A stretch of DNA of 64,000 nucleotides from Streptomyces sp. NBC_01716 (lineage in GTDB: Bacteria; Actinomycetota; Actinomycetes; Streptomycetales; Streptomycetaceae), in contig NZ_CP109181.1 in assembly GCF_036248275.1 (NCBI RefSeq), positions 1,860,001 to 1,924,000 of the forward strand, given 5' to 3'. Below the pieces are notes generated by a model, which worked only from the letters and a program-made list of their open reading frames with translations, did not search any database and had not been told where the DNA came from. Below, piece by piece: positions 11,701 through 19,317 of the stretch (position 1 is its first letter; each line of letters begins with the position of its first letter). Made by a program: the position numbers and the translations under genes.

Positions 11701-12349
11701 ACCCACGCCACCACCCCACACCCTCATCCAGCACACCCCCCGACAACCGCTCCCGCTCCCACACCGCAAAATCACCGAACGACAAAGAAACCTCCGGAAG
11801 CACCACCTCCCGCCCCTCAACCCCCGCCGCATAAAACTCCCGCAACTCCTCCTGCAAAACCCCCAACGACCACCCATCACACACCGCATGATGAAACACC
11901 AACCACAGAAGCCCCTCACCCACACCACCAAACTCCACAAACCCACCCCGCACCAACGGCGGCACACTCAAATCAAAAGACCCACACACCCCCTCACGCA
12001 CCACATCCCACGCCTCCCCCTCACCCCCCACAGAAACAACCGACCACGACACCTCAACCCCCACACCCGCCACCACAGAAACCGGACGCCCACCCACCGT
12101 CCGAACCCCCGAACGCAACGCCTCATGACGATCCACCAACCCCTGAACCGCCCCACCCAAAACCCCCACATCACACCCACGCACACGCACCACAAACGGC
12201 GCGTTATACAACGCACCCCCACCCACCAACTCATCAAGAAACCACAACCGCTCCTGCCCGAACGACACCACACCAGCCCCCACACCCCCACCAGGCACCG
12301 GACCAACCGACGGCACGAACGACCCAACAGAAGCCTCATACGCCTTCAT
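5795..12349 (-). CDS. Bimodular NRPS, C-A(Thr)-T-C(modAA-like)-A-T
   Basis: 2184 residues from the ATG at 12349 (MKAYEAS), preceded by GGGGAGAG. Module 1: C (~20-445, HHAVCDGWS near 155); A ([11 protein letters not shown] near 635), whose GrsA-aligned pocket reads DFWNIGMVHK, the classical threonine code; T ([11 protein letters not shown], Ser near 1030). Module 2: C' (~1075-1510, [10 protein letters not shown] near 1235; first motif [10 protein letters not shown]), a divergent condensation type resembling dehydrating modAA domains; A (YTSGSTG near 1728; pocket about D-P-F-A-H-G-C-T-T-K, substrate unrecognised); T ([11 protein letters not shown], Ser near 2112). Inference: Thr is loaded and may be dehydrated to dehydrobutyrine by C'. 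Bases 10542-12349 are almost identical to the neighbouring gene at 13605-15412. The next gene overlaps its stop by four bases. Confidence 0.95.
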   Translation of the reverse strand: MKAYEASVGSFVPSVGPVPGGGVGAGVVSFGQERLWFLDELVGGGALYNAPFVVRVRGCDVGVLGGAVQGLVDRHEALRSGVRTVGGRPVSVVAGVGVEVSWSVVSVGGEGEAWDVVREGVCGSFDLSVPPLVRGGFVEFGGVGEGLLWLVFHHAVCDGWSLGVLQEELREFYAAGVEGREVVLPEVSLSFGDFAVWERERLSGGVLDEGVGWWRGYLEGAPGVLSLPGDRVRPAVQSYVGDMVVFDVPGGLVDGVRGVARECRSTVFHVLMAAFDVVVGRWSRQEDVVVGVPGAGRSGAAALDRVVGFFANMLPVRVDLGGDPSFVELVRRVRGSAVAAQGHEEVPFSSLVDALVPERESSWSPLVQVTFSVNPVERRRWEWGGGAEGEVGSVHTGTAKFDLGMLVFDAGADGMWGEVEFASDLFNASTVRRFVDQWLAVLGEVTADPRVRLSELRGMPAAEVELLRSWSRGGGGDLVWDSVDEGVVARALERPGAVAVRDRGVSVSYGELVARADGVAAALRAVGVGRGGVVGLCVERSADLVVGMLGVLRAGAAYVALDPEYPRERLAFMLEDSGARVVVGHEYLFDRLPLDGRTTIDISQTRPVALTPDTANAIGRNLERGDDLAYLIYTSGSTGRPKGVAVRHRNLGSLMAIGRRCFDFGPEDVWSLFHSASFDFSVWETWGALANGGCLVVVPPELARDPAGFHRLVSEAGVTVLNVTPTAFGRFEEADAQIPAPLALRKVIFGGEAVDLSAVRRWWERHQVGAPELINMFGITEVTVHATVKTLTPEALDDSVSPIGVPLPGYSIRVLGPDGREQPIGVAGEMHISGAGVAAGYLNRPELTAERFLPIDPENSRAGVTYASGDLARWLPSGELEYVGRADQQVKIRGFRVETGEVEAVLGAHPQVDSSVVTVTRDEDTPRLVAYCVPAAGAETSVNDLRDHLAARLPSYMVPALIILIDEIPLNANGKADLARLPSAEFAHAETREEYLAPSSEQEKILADVWCEVLGVNRVGVRENFFDLGGDSIRSVQVLAAARSRGLTFDLQSLFQHRTVERLAPLCTSHESRAQELKPFSMVSTGDRERMPADAVDAYPMTALQMGMIYEMEADSRISPYLNVDSFGMRARFDESLFRRAVDDVVLRHEILRTSFHLSGYDDLLQVVHEMAELSVVVEDVRELAEAERSALVAECVRRERGIPFDVNVPGLLRFFIHVVDDGEFQWTLVEHHAILDGWSLNSTIGEIIGRYALLLEDPEAARESAPVSRFREFVALERADARSAASRAFWEEAICDWEALRLPRLPPAERGGAPVPVGDVGDGERVSPEEGSGFGSLETRLDPAVYEGLVDVTRRLGLPLKSVLLGAHLAVMSKLTGHRSPTTGLLVNGRLEGEGGTDTRGLFLNSVPFSVPVEGTMADVIRAVFARDTEILPHRRFPHTEIRALAGGAQLYETHFIYNHFHVLAEALEAGEVGIVSAADGSYMTARSEPTNWPFACGFMREPGADGLVHVIDYHTAEFTGEQVRGYRDCYLRLLRALAEDPYRRVDTIDVLSDEERRAFSSWNSTAADLVWDSVDEGVVARALERPGAVAVRDRGVSVSYGELVARADGVAAALRAVGVGRGGVVGLCVERSADLVVGMLGVLRAGAAYVALDPEYPRERLAFMLEDSGARVVVGHEYLFDRLPLDGRTTIDISQVRPVPLTSGGVGGGVGGGSGLRPACLMYTSGSTGRPKGAVVPHAGVVRLVCEADYLPLSESSVMAQLASASFDPLTFEVWGPLLNGGRVVIIPPEVVTAPESLRDLIRSEGVTVLGAVSALFNATVSAVPDAFATLERVHVGGEALNPVMVERAIGAGGARFYNCYGPTEVTTTSTCMPLVAGSVTPGRIGPPIANTQAWVVDRFGWLAPVGVPGELWLGGPGVAVGYWARPGLTAEKFVPDCFSGVPGARLYRTGDLARWLPDGTLEFVGRVDQQVKIRGFRVEPGEIEVVLHSHPEVEAAVVVASPGTGGALRLVGYAEGPGLEPGSGGELRAFLAERLPEHMVPVQVVVLDTLPLLPNGKINRSGLPEPDIGTRPDEYVPPADDVEKAIARIWSETLGTERVSTTDNFFDLGGHSLHAIRVTTRLNADLGVGIAVQDVLACPGLAVLAAHVRQLQADSEDIGQLLAELDQLSDSDAVRLLEEEQ
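7251..7732 (-). repeat. 0.48-kb inverted repeat of 27029-27510 (end of C' domain plus A-domain core)
   Basis: This segment of the second module matches the reverse complement of 27029-27510 in the opposite arm with no length difference and only a few substitutions. It encodes the end of the C' domain ([20 protein letters not shown]) and the A1-A2 core up to [10 protein letters not shown]. The A-core part also recurs in 10542-10915 and 13605-13980, giving four near-identical copies in the cluster. Convergent arms with inverted identity can recombine and invert the segment between them. Confidence 0.88.
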
Positions 12350-12396
12350 AACTCTCCCCACTCCACTTCCCAATCAACAAACAAAACCATCCACCA
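10542..12396 (-). repeat. 1.85-kb direct repeat, copy 1 (C domain plus A-domain N-terminal core)
   Basis: This copy matches 13605-15459 at a constant offset of 3063 bases. I saw only two differences, at 10552 and 10565, both near its left edge. It covers a 47-base leader ending at 12396, the ribosome binding site, the whole first condensation domain and the A-domain N-terminus up to the [10 protein letters not shown] stretch. Beyond 10542 the two genes diverge into different A-domain pockets. The coding strand is strongly G/T-rich across the repeat. It reads as a recent tandem duplication by unequal crossover or gene conversion, although an assembly error in a long repeat cannot be excluded. 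Confidence 0.93.
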
Positions 12397-12433
12397 GAAA
12401 GGGCAACAGGACGGCTCAATCGCCATCCGTTTC
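12397..12433 (-). other. Remnant of a deleted carrier-domain linker
   Basis: Between the stop of the C-A gene and the duplicated leader lies a short stretch that is open in a different frame. Read on from about 12500 in that frame it gives PEPDIGTGPDEDVAPAHGIE, matching the A-to-T linker [20 protein letters not shown] of the neighbouring gene. It then jumps directly to the duplicated leader (reading [16 protein letters not shown] and a stop overlapping the next ATG). The ~75-residue carrier domain that should follow the linker is absent. Confidence 0.7.
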
Positions 12434-15412
12434 TCAATGCCGTGGGCCGGCGCCACGTCCTCGTCCGGCCCGGTCCCGATGTCCGGCTCGGGGCAGCGCT
12501 TGTCGGTTGATCTTCCCGTTGGGGAGCAGGGGCAGGGTGTCCAGGACCACCACTTGTACCGGCACCATGTGTTCGGGCAGCCGCTCGGCCAGGAAGGCCC
12601 GCAGTTCGCCCCCGCTTCCAGGTTCCAGGCCCGGCCCTTCGGCGTAACCCACCAATCGCAGTGCACCACCCGTCCCGGGCGAAGCCACCACCACGGCCGC
12701 CTCGACCTCCGGATGCGAGTGCAACACCACCTCGATCTCGCCCGGTTCCACCCGGAAACCCCTGATCTTGACCTGCTGATCGACACGCCCCACGAACTCC
12801 AGCGTCCCGTCCGGCAGCCACCGCGCCAGATCACCCGTCCGGTACAACCGCGCACCCGGAACCCCGGAGAAACAGTCCGGCACGAACTTCTCCGCCGTCA
12901 GCCCCGGACGCGCCCAATAGCCCACCGCCACACCAGGACCACCCAGCCACAGCTCACCCGGCACACCCACCGGCGCCAACCACCCGAACCGGTCCACCAC
13001 CCACGCCTGCGTATTCGCGATCGGCGGACCAATACGATACGGAGTAACCGATCCCGCCACCAGCGGCATACACGTCGAGAACGTGGTGACCTCGGTGGGA
13101 CCGTAACAATTATGGAAGCGGGCCCCGCCGGCCTGCATGGCACGCTCCGCCAGTACCGGGTTGAGCGCCTCACCACCCACGTACATCTGCTCCAGCGAGG
13201 CGAAGACATCAGGAACCAACGGCACCATCGCGTGGAACAAGGCAGTCACCACAAAGGCCACGGTCACGCCCTCCGAACGGAGGAGATCACGCAGGCTCTC
13301 CGGAGCCGTCACCACTTCCGGTGGAATGATCACCACCCGGCCACCGTTCAGCAGCGCACCCCACACCTCGAACGTCAGAGGATCGAACGACGCCGCGGCA
13401 AACTGGCCTGTCACTGACGACTCGGACAGCGACACATAGTCCGTCCCGCAGACCAGGCGCACCACCCCCGCGTGCGACAGCACCGCGCCCTTCGGCCGGC
13501 CCGTCGAACCCGACGTATACATCAGACACGCCGGCCTGAGACCAGAACCACCGCCAACACCCCCACCAGCACTGCCGGATGTGAGAGGGACAGGCCGCAC
13601 CTGACTGATGTCGACGGTGGTCCGGCCATCCAGCGGCAGACGGTCGAACAGATACTCATGCCCCACCACCACCCGCGCCCCGGAATCCTCCAGCATGAAC
13701 GCCAGCCGCTCCCGCGGATACTCCGGATCCAGCGCCACATACGCCGCCCCCGCCCGCAACACACCCAACATCCCCACCACAAGATCCGCCGAACGCTCCA
13801 CACACAACCCCACCACCCCACCACGCCCCACACCCACAGCCCGCAACGCCGCAGCCACCCCATCAGCCCGCGCCACCAACTCCCCATACGACACAGACAC
13901 ACCACGATCCCGCACCGCCACCGCACCCGGCCGCTCCAACGCCCGCGCCACCACCCCCTCATCCACCGAATCCCACACCAAATCACCACCACCACCCCGC
14001 GACCACGACCGCAGCAACTCCACCTCAGCCGCCGGCATCCCCCTCAGCTCCGACAACCGCACCCGCGGATCCGCCGTCACCTCACCAAGCACCGCAAGCC
14101 ACTGATCCACAAACCGCCGCACCGTAGACGCATTGAACAAATCAGACGCAAACTCAACCTCCCCCCACATACCATCCGCACCAGCATCAAAGACCAGCAT
14201 CCCCAGATCAAACTTCGCCGTCCCCGTATGCACCGAACCAACCTCCCCCTCAGCACCACCACCCCACTCCCACCGGCGCCGCTCCACCGGATTCACACTG
14301 AACGTCACCTGCACCAACGGCGACCACGACGACTCACGCTCCGGCACCAACGCATCCACCAACGACGAAAACGGCACCTCCTCATGCCCCTGCGCCGCCA
14401 CCGCACTCCCCCGCACCCGCCGCACCAACTCCACAAACGACGGATCACCACCCAGATCCACCCTCACCGGCAACATATTCGCGAAAAACCCCACCACCCG
14501 ATCCAGAGCAGCGGCACCCGACCGCCCCGCACCCGGCACCCCAACCACCACATCCTCCTGCCGCGACCAACGACCCACCACCACATCAAAAGCCGCCATC
14601 AGCACATGAAAAACCGTCGAACGGCACTCCCGCGCCACACCACGAACCCCGTCCACCAAACCACCAGGAACATCAAAAACAACCATGTCCCCCACATACG
14701 ACTGCACCGCCGGCCGCACCCGATCACCCGGCAGACTCAACACACCCGGCGCACCCTCCAAATACCCACGCCACCACCCCACACCCTCATCCAGCACACC
14801 CCCCGACAACCGCTCCCGCTCCCACACCGCAAAATCACCGAACGACAAAGAAACCTCCGGAAGCACCACCTCCCGCCCCTCAACCCCCGCCGCATAAAAC
14901 TCCCGCAACTCCTCCTGCAAAACCCCCAACGACCACCCATCACACACCGCATGATGAAACACCAACCACAGAAGCCCCTCACCCACACCACCAAACTCCA
15001 CAAACCCACCCCGCACCAACGGCGGCACACTCAAATCAAAAGACCCACACACCCCCTCACGCACCACATCCCACGCCTCCCCCTCACCCCCCACAGAAAC
15101 AACCGACCACGACACCTCAACCCCCACACCCGCCACCACAGAAACCGGACGCCCACCCACCGTCCGAACCCCCGAACGCAACGCCTCATGACGATCCACC
15201 AACCCCTGAACCGCCCCACCCAAAACCCCCACATCACACCCACGCACACGCACCACAAACGGCGCGTTATACAACGCACCCCCACCCACCAACTCATCAA
15301 GAAACCACAACCGCTCCTGCCCGAACGACACCACACCAGCCCCCACACCCCCACCAGGCACCGGACCAACCGACGGCACGAACGACCCAACAGAAGCCTC
15401 ATACGCCTTCAT
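12434..15412 (-). CDS. NRPS C-A protein lacking its carrier domain (truncated, frameshifted)
   Basis: 992 residues from the ATG at 15412 (same GGGGAGAG site and MKAYEAS start as the next gene). C domain ~20-445 with HHAVCDGWS near 155; A domain with [11 protein letters not shown] near 633, NCYGPTE, YRTGD and LPNGKINR near 966; pocket about D-P-F-V-Y-G-C-T-F-K, unrecognised. The reading frame ends at once after the A10 lysine motif with an Arg/Gly-rich tail. Against the second module of the neighbouring gene there is one extra base near 12500 (GGGGCAGCGCTTGT against TGGCAGCCCGCTT). Even in the corrected frame only the linker remains and no T domain follows. It is therefore either a decaying duplicate or an A domain loading a T domain in trans; the A-less T in the plus arm is an obvious candidate. 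All A-domain core motifs look intact. Confidence 0.85.
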   Translation of the reverse strand: MKAYEASVGSFVPSVGPVPGGGVGAGVVSFGQERLWFLDELVGGGALYNAPFVVRVRGCDVGVLGGAVQGLVDRHEALRSGVRTVGGRPVSVVAGVGVEVSWSVVSVGGEGEAWDVVREGVCGSFDLSVPPLVRGGFVEFGGVGEGLLWLVFHHAVCDGWSLGVLQEELREFYAAGVEGREVVLPEVSLSFGDFAVWERERLSGGVLDEGVGWWRGYLEGAPGVLSLPGDRVRPAVQSYVGDMVVFDVPGGLVDGVRGVARECRSTVFHVLMAAFDVVVGRWSRQEDVVVGVPGAGRSGAAALDRVVGFFANMLPVRVDLGGDPSFVELVRRVRGSAVAAQGHEEVPFSSLVDALVPERESSWSPLVQVTFSVNPVERRRWEWGGGAEGEVGSVHTGTAKFDLGMLVFDAGADGMWGEVEFASDLFNASTVRRFVDQWLAVLGEVTADPRVRLSELRGMPAAEVELLRSWSRGGGGDLVWDSVDEGVVARALERPGAVAVRDRGVSVSYGELVARADGVAAALRAVGVGRGGVVGLCVERSADLVVGMLGVLRAGAAYVALDPEYPRERLAFMLEDSGARVVVGHEYLFDRLPLDGRTTVDISQVRPVPLTSGSAGGGVGGGSGLRPACLMYTSGSTGRPKGAVLSHAGVVRLVCGTDYVSLSESSVTGQFAAASFDPLTFEVWGALLNGGRVVIIPPEVVTAPESLRDLLRSEGVTVAFVVTALFHAMVPLVPDVFASLEQMYVGGEALNPVLAERAMQAGGARFHNCYGPTEVTTFSTCMPLVAGSVTPYRIGPPIANTQAWVVDRFGWLAPVGVPGELWLGGPGVAVGYWARPGLTAEKFVPDCFSGVPGARLYRTGDLARWLPDGTLEFVGRVDQQVKIRGFRVEPGEIEVVLHSHPEVEAAVVVASPGTGGALRLVGYAEGPGLEPGSGGELRAFLAERLPEHMVPVQVVVLDTLPLLPNGKINRQALPRAGHRDRAGRGRGAGPRH

Positions 15413-15459
15413 AACTCTCCCCACTCCACTTCCCAATCAACAAACAAAACCATCCACCA
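13605..15459 (-). repeat. 1.85-kb direct repeat, copy 2
   Basis: Partner of 10542-12396 (offset 3063). It includes the leader upstream of the 15412 start, the full C domain and the A-domain N-terminal core of the C-A gene. Identity stops abruptly at 15459, where sequence leading to the MFS gene begins. The duplicated 47-base leader still contains the tail reading frame [16 protein letters not shown] ending in an ATGA overlap. This suggests that the unit originally followed another NRPS gene whose stop overlapped the start codon. Confidence 0.93.
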
Positions 15460-15484
15460 AGACGACGACAGGACAGCCCTGTGC

Positions 15485-16759
15485 TCACCGCCCCTCCGGA
15501 AGGGCGGGAGAAGAGTCCGAGCCCGGCTCCCGCGCCCCTTCCTCGACGACAGCGTCCTCATCCCGCTCCCGGCCGACCAGCGCCCACTGCCCGGAGTGAG
15601 ATGCGAGGTAGAGCGCCGCCCCACAGAGCACCACCGACACGACCACGACCAGGACGCGGTAGTCGACCAGGGAGATGAGCAGAGCGCCCATCGCCATGGA
15701 CACCGTCTGCGGAACCGTGGCGATGAACTCGAAGGCGGCAAACGCCCTGCCGAGATGGGAATTGGGCACCTGCCGTTGCAGGGCGGTGGTGGCAGAGGTG
15801 GCCAGAGCCGGAAACGCCACGCCCAGGACGAACACGGCGAACAGGACCGCCGGGTAGGACGGGATCAGCAGAAGCAAGGTGGCCAGACCGCCGGCCAGCA
15901 GCCCCGCGCTGACGATCAGTCCTTCGCCGAGCCTGCGCAGAAGCACACCCACGGTGATGCCGCCCGCGATGGTCCCCACTCCCTGGGTCGCTCCGATGAA
16001 ACCCAGATGCGATGCCTCCTGCCCCAGCCCCTTGGTGACGACCTCTATGCCGATGACTTCGAAGAAGCCCAATGCCAGCATGGCAATCCCCAGAGCCGTC
16101 ACGATCTGGCGAAGGGCCGCGGTCCGGGCGAGGAGTCGGACGCCTCCGGACACCTCCGCCCACCAGCTCTCGCCCGTCGGACGTTCCGCGACCGTCTCCT
16201 CCGTCTTGACCGGAAGCAGCACGAGCGCCGAGATCACGAAGACGCAGGACACAGCCGCCGAGACACCGGGCCCACCGATCAGAGCGAACGCACCGACACC
16301 GATGGCCGGGGTGAAGAGGCGCAGAGCTCCGTGCAACGACTGCCGAATGCCATTGACGATCGACAGTTCCTCACGTGGCACCAGAGAGGGCAGCAGCGCG
16401 GCCTGCGCCGGCGCGGTGAACGCTCCGTACAGTCCGTACACGAAGATGACGCCGTAGATCATCCACACGTCGTCCTTCGAGTCGACCATGACGAGGGTGA
16501 GCAGCAGCAGAGCGATCAGCAGGTGGGCAGTGATCAGCATCCGTTTCCGTGGGAAGCGATCAGCGAGCACACCGAACAGCGGCAGGAACAGGCCACCCAG
16601 CGCGAAGGAGAACATCACCAGCCCTGCGGCAGCGGTGCTGCCGGTCAGTGTCTTCACCCAGACCGCCATCGCCAGCCACAGCGCGAAGTCAGCGAAGTTC
16701 GCGAGAAGATCTCCCACCAGGAACAGGCGGAAGTTCTTCTCTTTGAGGATTGCGGGCAC
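15485..16759 (-). CDS. MFS exporter
   Basis: 424 residues, typical for a 12-helix major facilitator drug antiporter. It starts at the GTG at 16759 after AAGGAG. The N-terminal half shows FRLFLVGDLLANFADFALW, then the loop signature GVLADRFPRKRM between helices 2 and 3. Several long hydrophobic stretches follow, and there is a charged central loop (KTEETVAERPTGESW). The closest family appearance is the MefA-like/MFS_3 macrolide-exporter group. It lies 72 bases upstream of the minus-arm NRPS genes in the same direction and diverges from the SARP gene, so it probably exports the peptide product and confers self-resistance. Substrate is inferred from context only. Confidence 0.9.
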   Translation of the reverse strand: MPAILKEKNFRLFLVGDLLANFADFALWLAMAVWVKTLTGSTAAAGLVMFSFALGGLFLPLFGVLADRFPRKRMLITAHLLIALLLLTLVMVDSKDDVWMIYGVIFVYGLYGAFTAPAQAALLPSLVPREELSIVNGIRQSLHGALRLFTPAIGVGAFALIGGPGVSAAVSCVFVISALVLLPVKTEETVAERPTGESWWAEVSGGVRLLARTAALRQIVTALGIAMLALGFFEVIGIEVVTKGLGQEASHLGFIGATQGVGTIAGGITVGVLLRRLGEGLIVSAGLLAGGLATLLLLIPSYPAVLFAVFVLGVAFPALATSATTALQRQVPNSHLGRAFAAFEFIATVPQTVSMAMGALLISLVDYRVLVVVVSVVLCGAALYLASHSGQWALVGRERDEDAVVEEGAREPGSDSSPALPEGR

Positions 16760-17217
16760 GCCCGCTCCTTCCCGATGGTCGGAACTGCGGGACCATGGCT
16801 TGTCGTCACCCGCCGCGCATGGCCGGCAGCCGACTTACCACGTCAATCGTGGTGAGGAATTGACGGAGCCGAGAACGCGCTCACTTACCCTGCGGCGATG
16901 CACTGGCTTGACTGATCAGTTTCGCTATTGGAGCAGCGACAACGTAAGGGCAGCGACTCACAGAGGGTGTATGAGCCCCGCACAAGACACGTGCAAGCCG
17001 GTTTCGTTGTCGTGGGGTTCACGGCGTGGAGGCTCACGTGTCCCCCTCTGGAGGCACCGGGTTCAGGCCTGGCTTGGCCAGGAATTGTGCGTTGCCCATA
17101 CGAAGTCGGTACGCGGTGTCTGTACCGTTCGGCGCCCCTGAGCGGGCCCCCCACCGAGGCGGGCGGCTCGCTCCGCAGACGGTCACGATCCGAGGAACTC
17201 ACGACGGAGGAACGACA
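16760..17217. promoter_or_regulatory. Divergent MFS/SARP control region
   Basis: This 458-base non-coding region separates the MFS exporter and the SARP gene, which are transcribed away from each other, so it should hold both promoters. A near-perfect dyad CCTGGC-TTG-GCCAGG lies at 17068-17082, about 135 bases before the SARP start, and is a candidate operator. Reading frames here show no start signal or family resemblance. No -10/-35 pair could be assigned with confidence, and no terminator was seen. Confidence 0.5.
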
Positions 17218-19245
17218 ATGCCGGTGAGGATCTCCGTTCTGGGTGACGTGGCGATGCAGGTCGACGGGCGTCTCATCGACCTCGGACACGCGCGACGCAA
17301 GTCCGTGTTCATCAGCCTGCTCACCGATGCCAGTCGCTTGGTGCCCGTCGATGAACTCATCGGCCGCGTCTGGGGACCCCGGCCCCCGCAGAGTGCCCGC
17401 TCGACGCTCTACACCTACTTGTCCAGGCTGAGAACAGCTCTCTCTCCGGCCGGCCAGGCAGCCAATGTCCATCGACAGACCGATGGCTACGTCCTCGCTC
17501 TCGATGAGAGGACGGCAGCCACGGTAGATCTCCACCGGTTCCATGAGCTCACCGCACAGGCCAACGCCGCCACGGACGACGACACCGCTCTGGCCCTGCT
17601 GGAGGAAGCACTCTCCTTGTGGGAGGGGGACGCCTTTGGCGCTCTGCGCTCCCCCTGGATCGACGAACTGCGGGAATCGCTCCGCCGGAAACGCCTCCGG
17701 GCCCACTTGGACCGCAACGAACTGTTGCTGCGCCAGGGCAGGCAGACGAAGATTCTCGGTGACCTGCTGTCCCTTGCCCGGCAGGAGCCCCTCAACGAAC
17801 GTGTCATCGGTCAGCTCATGGTGACGCTCTACCGCGAGGGACGCACCTCACAGGCCCTTGACTACTACGAGCGCACCAGGCAGACCCTGGTCAGGGAGAA
17901 GGGGACCGTCCCGGGCTTGGACCTCAGCGACATCCACCTGCGTATCCGCAACGCCGATCCAGCCCTCGATACCCCGACCAGACCCGCCGCCGCGGTGTCT
18001 CCACGGGCCGCGGTCCCGAGCGAACCCGGACCCGTCACGCTTCCCGCCGCACCCCCTGTGCTCGCCGGCCGGGCGGCAGCACTCGCCGAACTGGACGACG
18101 GGCAGTCGGCCACCACGCCCCCCGTCGTCGTCATCACGGGTCTCGGCGGGATCGGCAAGACGTCTCTGGCCCTGAGATGGGCTCACGACAACGCTTCGCG
18201 GTTCCCCGACGGACAGCTCTACATAAACCTCCACGGGTACGATCCGACGGTTCCGGCCATGACACCGTCGGGGGCGGTACGCGACTTGCTCGTCACCCTC
18301 GGCGTGGAACAACGAGCGCTCCCCGCCCGCGCCGAGGCGCAGTACGCCCTGTTCCGCGGCCTCCTGGCCCATCGGCGGATGCTCCTCCTCCTGGACAACG
18401 CGCACGACGCCGAACACGTACGTCCCCTCCTGCCCGGATCCCCCACCTGTAGCGTCGTGATCACCAGCCGCGACCGGCTCAACAGTCTCGTGGCACATGA
18501 GGGAGCGCGTCCCCTCGCGCTTGACGTGCTGTCACCCGAGGCCTCGCGCCAGTTCCTTGCCACGCAGCTGGGCGAACGCCGTACGGCGGCCGAACCGCAC
18601 GCCGTCGGCGCGATCATAGACAGTTGTGGGCGGATGCCCCTCGCTCTCGCGAGCGCTGCCGCACGCGGCGCCGCGCGTCCACAGTTTCCGCTCTCCGCAC
18701 TCGCGGATGAACTGCGCGCGGCGGAGACGCGGCTGGACACACTGGAGACCGGAGATCCGCTCACGTCTCTTCGAAGGGTCTTCGATGCCTCGTACAACGC
18801 GCTGCCCTACTCAGCGGCGCGGGTATTGGGCCTGGTGAGCCTTGCGCCCGGCCGGCACATCGAGCTGTCCGCGGCCGCGGCGCTGACGGGACTCACGCCC
18901 AGCCGGACGCAAGCGCTGCTGTCCAGCCTGGAGTCCGCGCACCTGGTGAATCAGACGTCACCGGGCCGCTACGAGCTCCACGAACTCGTCCGTCTCACCG
19001 CCGCCGAACGGTGCGTTCACGACCAATCCGCCGAGGAGCGCTCCGAAGCTCTGCACTCGCTCGTCACCTTCTACGTGCGGACCGCGGCCTCCGCCGGCGA
19101 GTCGCGGGATGCTCAGGTGACTCCGTCCGCGGCCGTAGCCGGGGTGTCCGAAGATGCCGAAACCGTTCAACCGAGTTGTGCCTTGTTCATGCAGTCCTTG
19201 TGCACCTCTGGATCCGAATTCTCGAATGATGTGACCACAGCCTAG
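17218..19245 (+). CDS. SARP-family pathway activator with NB-ARC domain
   Basis: 675 residues from the ATG at 17218 (MPVRISVLGDVAMQVDG), preceded by GACGGAGG. Upstream in-frame codons lack a site and domain homology. Domains: OmpR-like winged helix (~1-95, with PVDELIGRVWG and STLYTYLSRLR); bacterial transcriptional activator domain (~100-245); NB-ARC NTPase (~285-600) with P-loop TGLGGIGKTSL near 306 and the kinase-2-like strand RMLLLLDNAH near 386, plus SVVITSRDR. The AfsR-like TPR domain is missing; the protein ends shortly after the winged-helix region (YELHELVRLTAAERC). SARPs activate antibiotic clusters by binding heptameric direct repeats at -35 regions. Its place between the two NRPS arms makes it the likely cluster-situated activator, with ATP/ADP state as a possible input. 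Confidence 0.93.
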   Translation: MPVRISVLGDVAMQVDGRLIDLGHARRKSVFISLLTDASRLVPVDELIGRVWGPRPPQSARSTLYTYLSRLRTALSPAGQAANVHRQTDGYVLALDERTAATVDLHRFHELTAQANAATDDDTALALLEEALSLWEGDAFGALRSPWIDELRESLRRKRLRAHLDRNELLLRQGRQTKILGDLLSLARQEPLNERVIGQLMVTLYREGRTSQALDYYERTRQTLVREKGTVPGLDLSDIHLRIRNADPALDTPTRPAAAVSPRAAVPSEPGPVTLPAAPPVLAGRAAALAELDDGQSATTPPVVVITGLGGIGKTSLALRWAHDNASRFPDGQLYINLHGYDPTVPAMTPSGAVRDLLVTLGVEQRALPARAEAQYALFRGLLAHRRMLLLLDNAHDAEHVRPLLPGSPTCSVVITSRDRLNSLVAHEGARPLALDVLSPEASRQFLATQLGERRTAAEPHAVGAIIDSCGRMPLALASAAARGAARPQFPLSALADELRAAETRLDTLETGDPLTSLRRVFDASYNALPYSAARVLGLVSLAPGRHIELSAAAALTGLTPSRTQALLSSLESAHLVNQTSPGRYELHELVRLTAAERCVHDQSAEERSEALHSLVTFYVRTAASAGESRDAQVTPSAAVAGVSEDAETVQPSCALFMQSLCTSGSEFSNDVTTA

Positions 19246-19317
19246 GAACCGTGTGATCACACGCCGCCGGCTGCCGCCGCGCCTACGGAGAGTGCGATGC
19301 CGCCAGGAGGAGCCTTC

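Noticed and set aside
12434..15412. Treating the C-A gene as a plain pseudogene
   Set aside because: The C and A core motifs, the start codon and the ribosome binding site are intact over 2.9 kb, and trans-loading partners exist, so it is listed as a CDS with the defect noted.
10542..15459. Repeats considered as a CRISPR array or mobile element
   Set aside because: The repeats are long, only two copies, and entirely within NRPS coding sequence. There are no spacers, terminal inverted repeats or transposase.
10406..16855. Long plus-strand open frames (10406-13417 and 13472-16855) that contain the same repeated HRTPH-like peptide
   Set aside because: They are antisense shadows of the duplicated NRPS genes; their similarity only reflects the DNA repeat.
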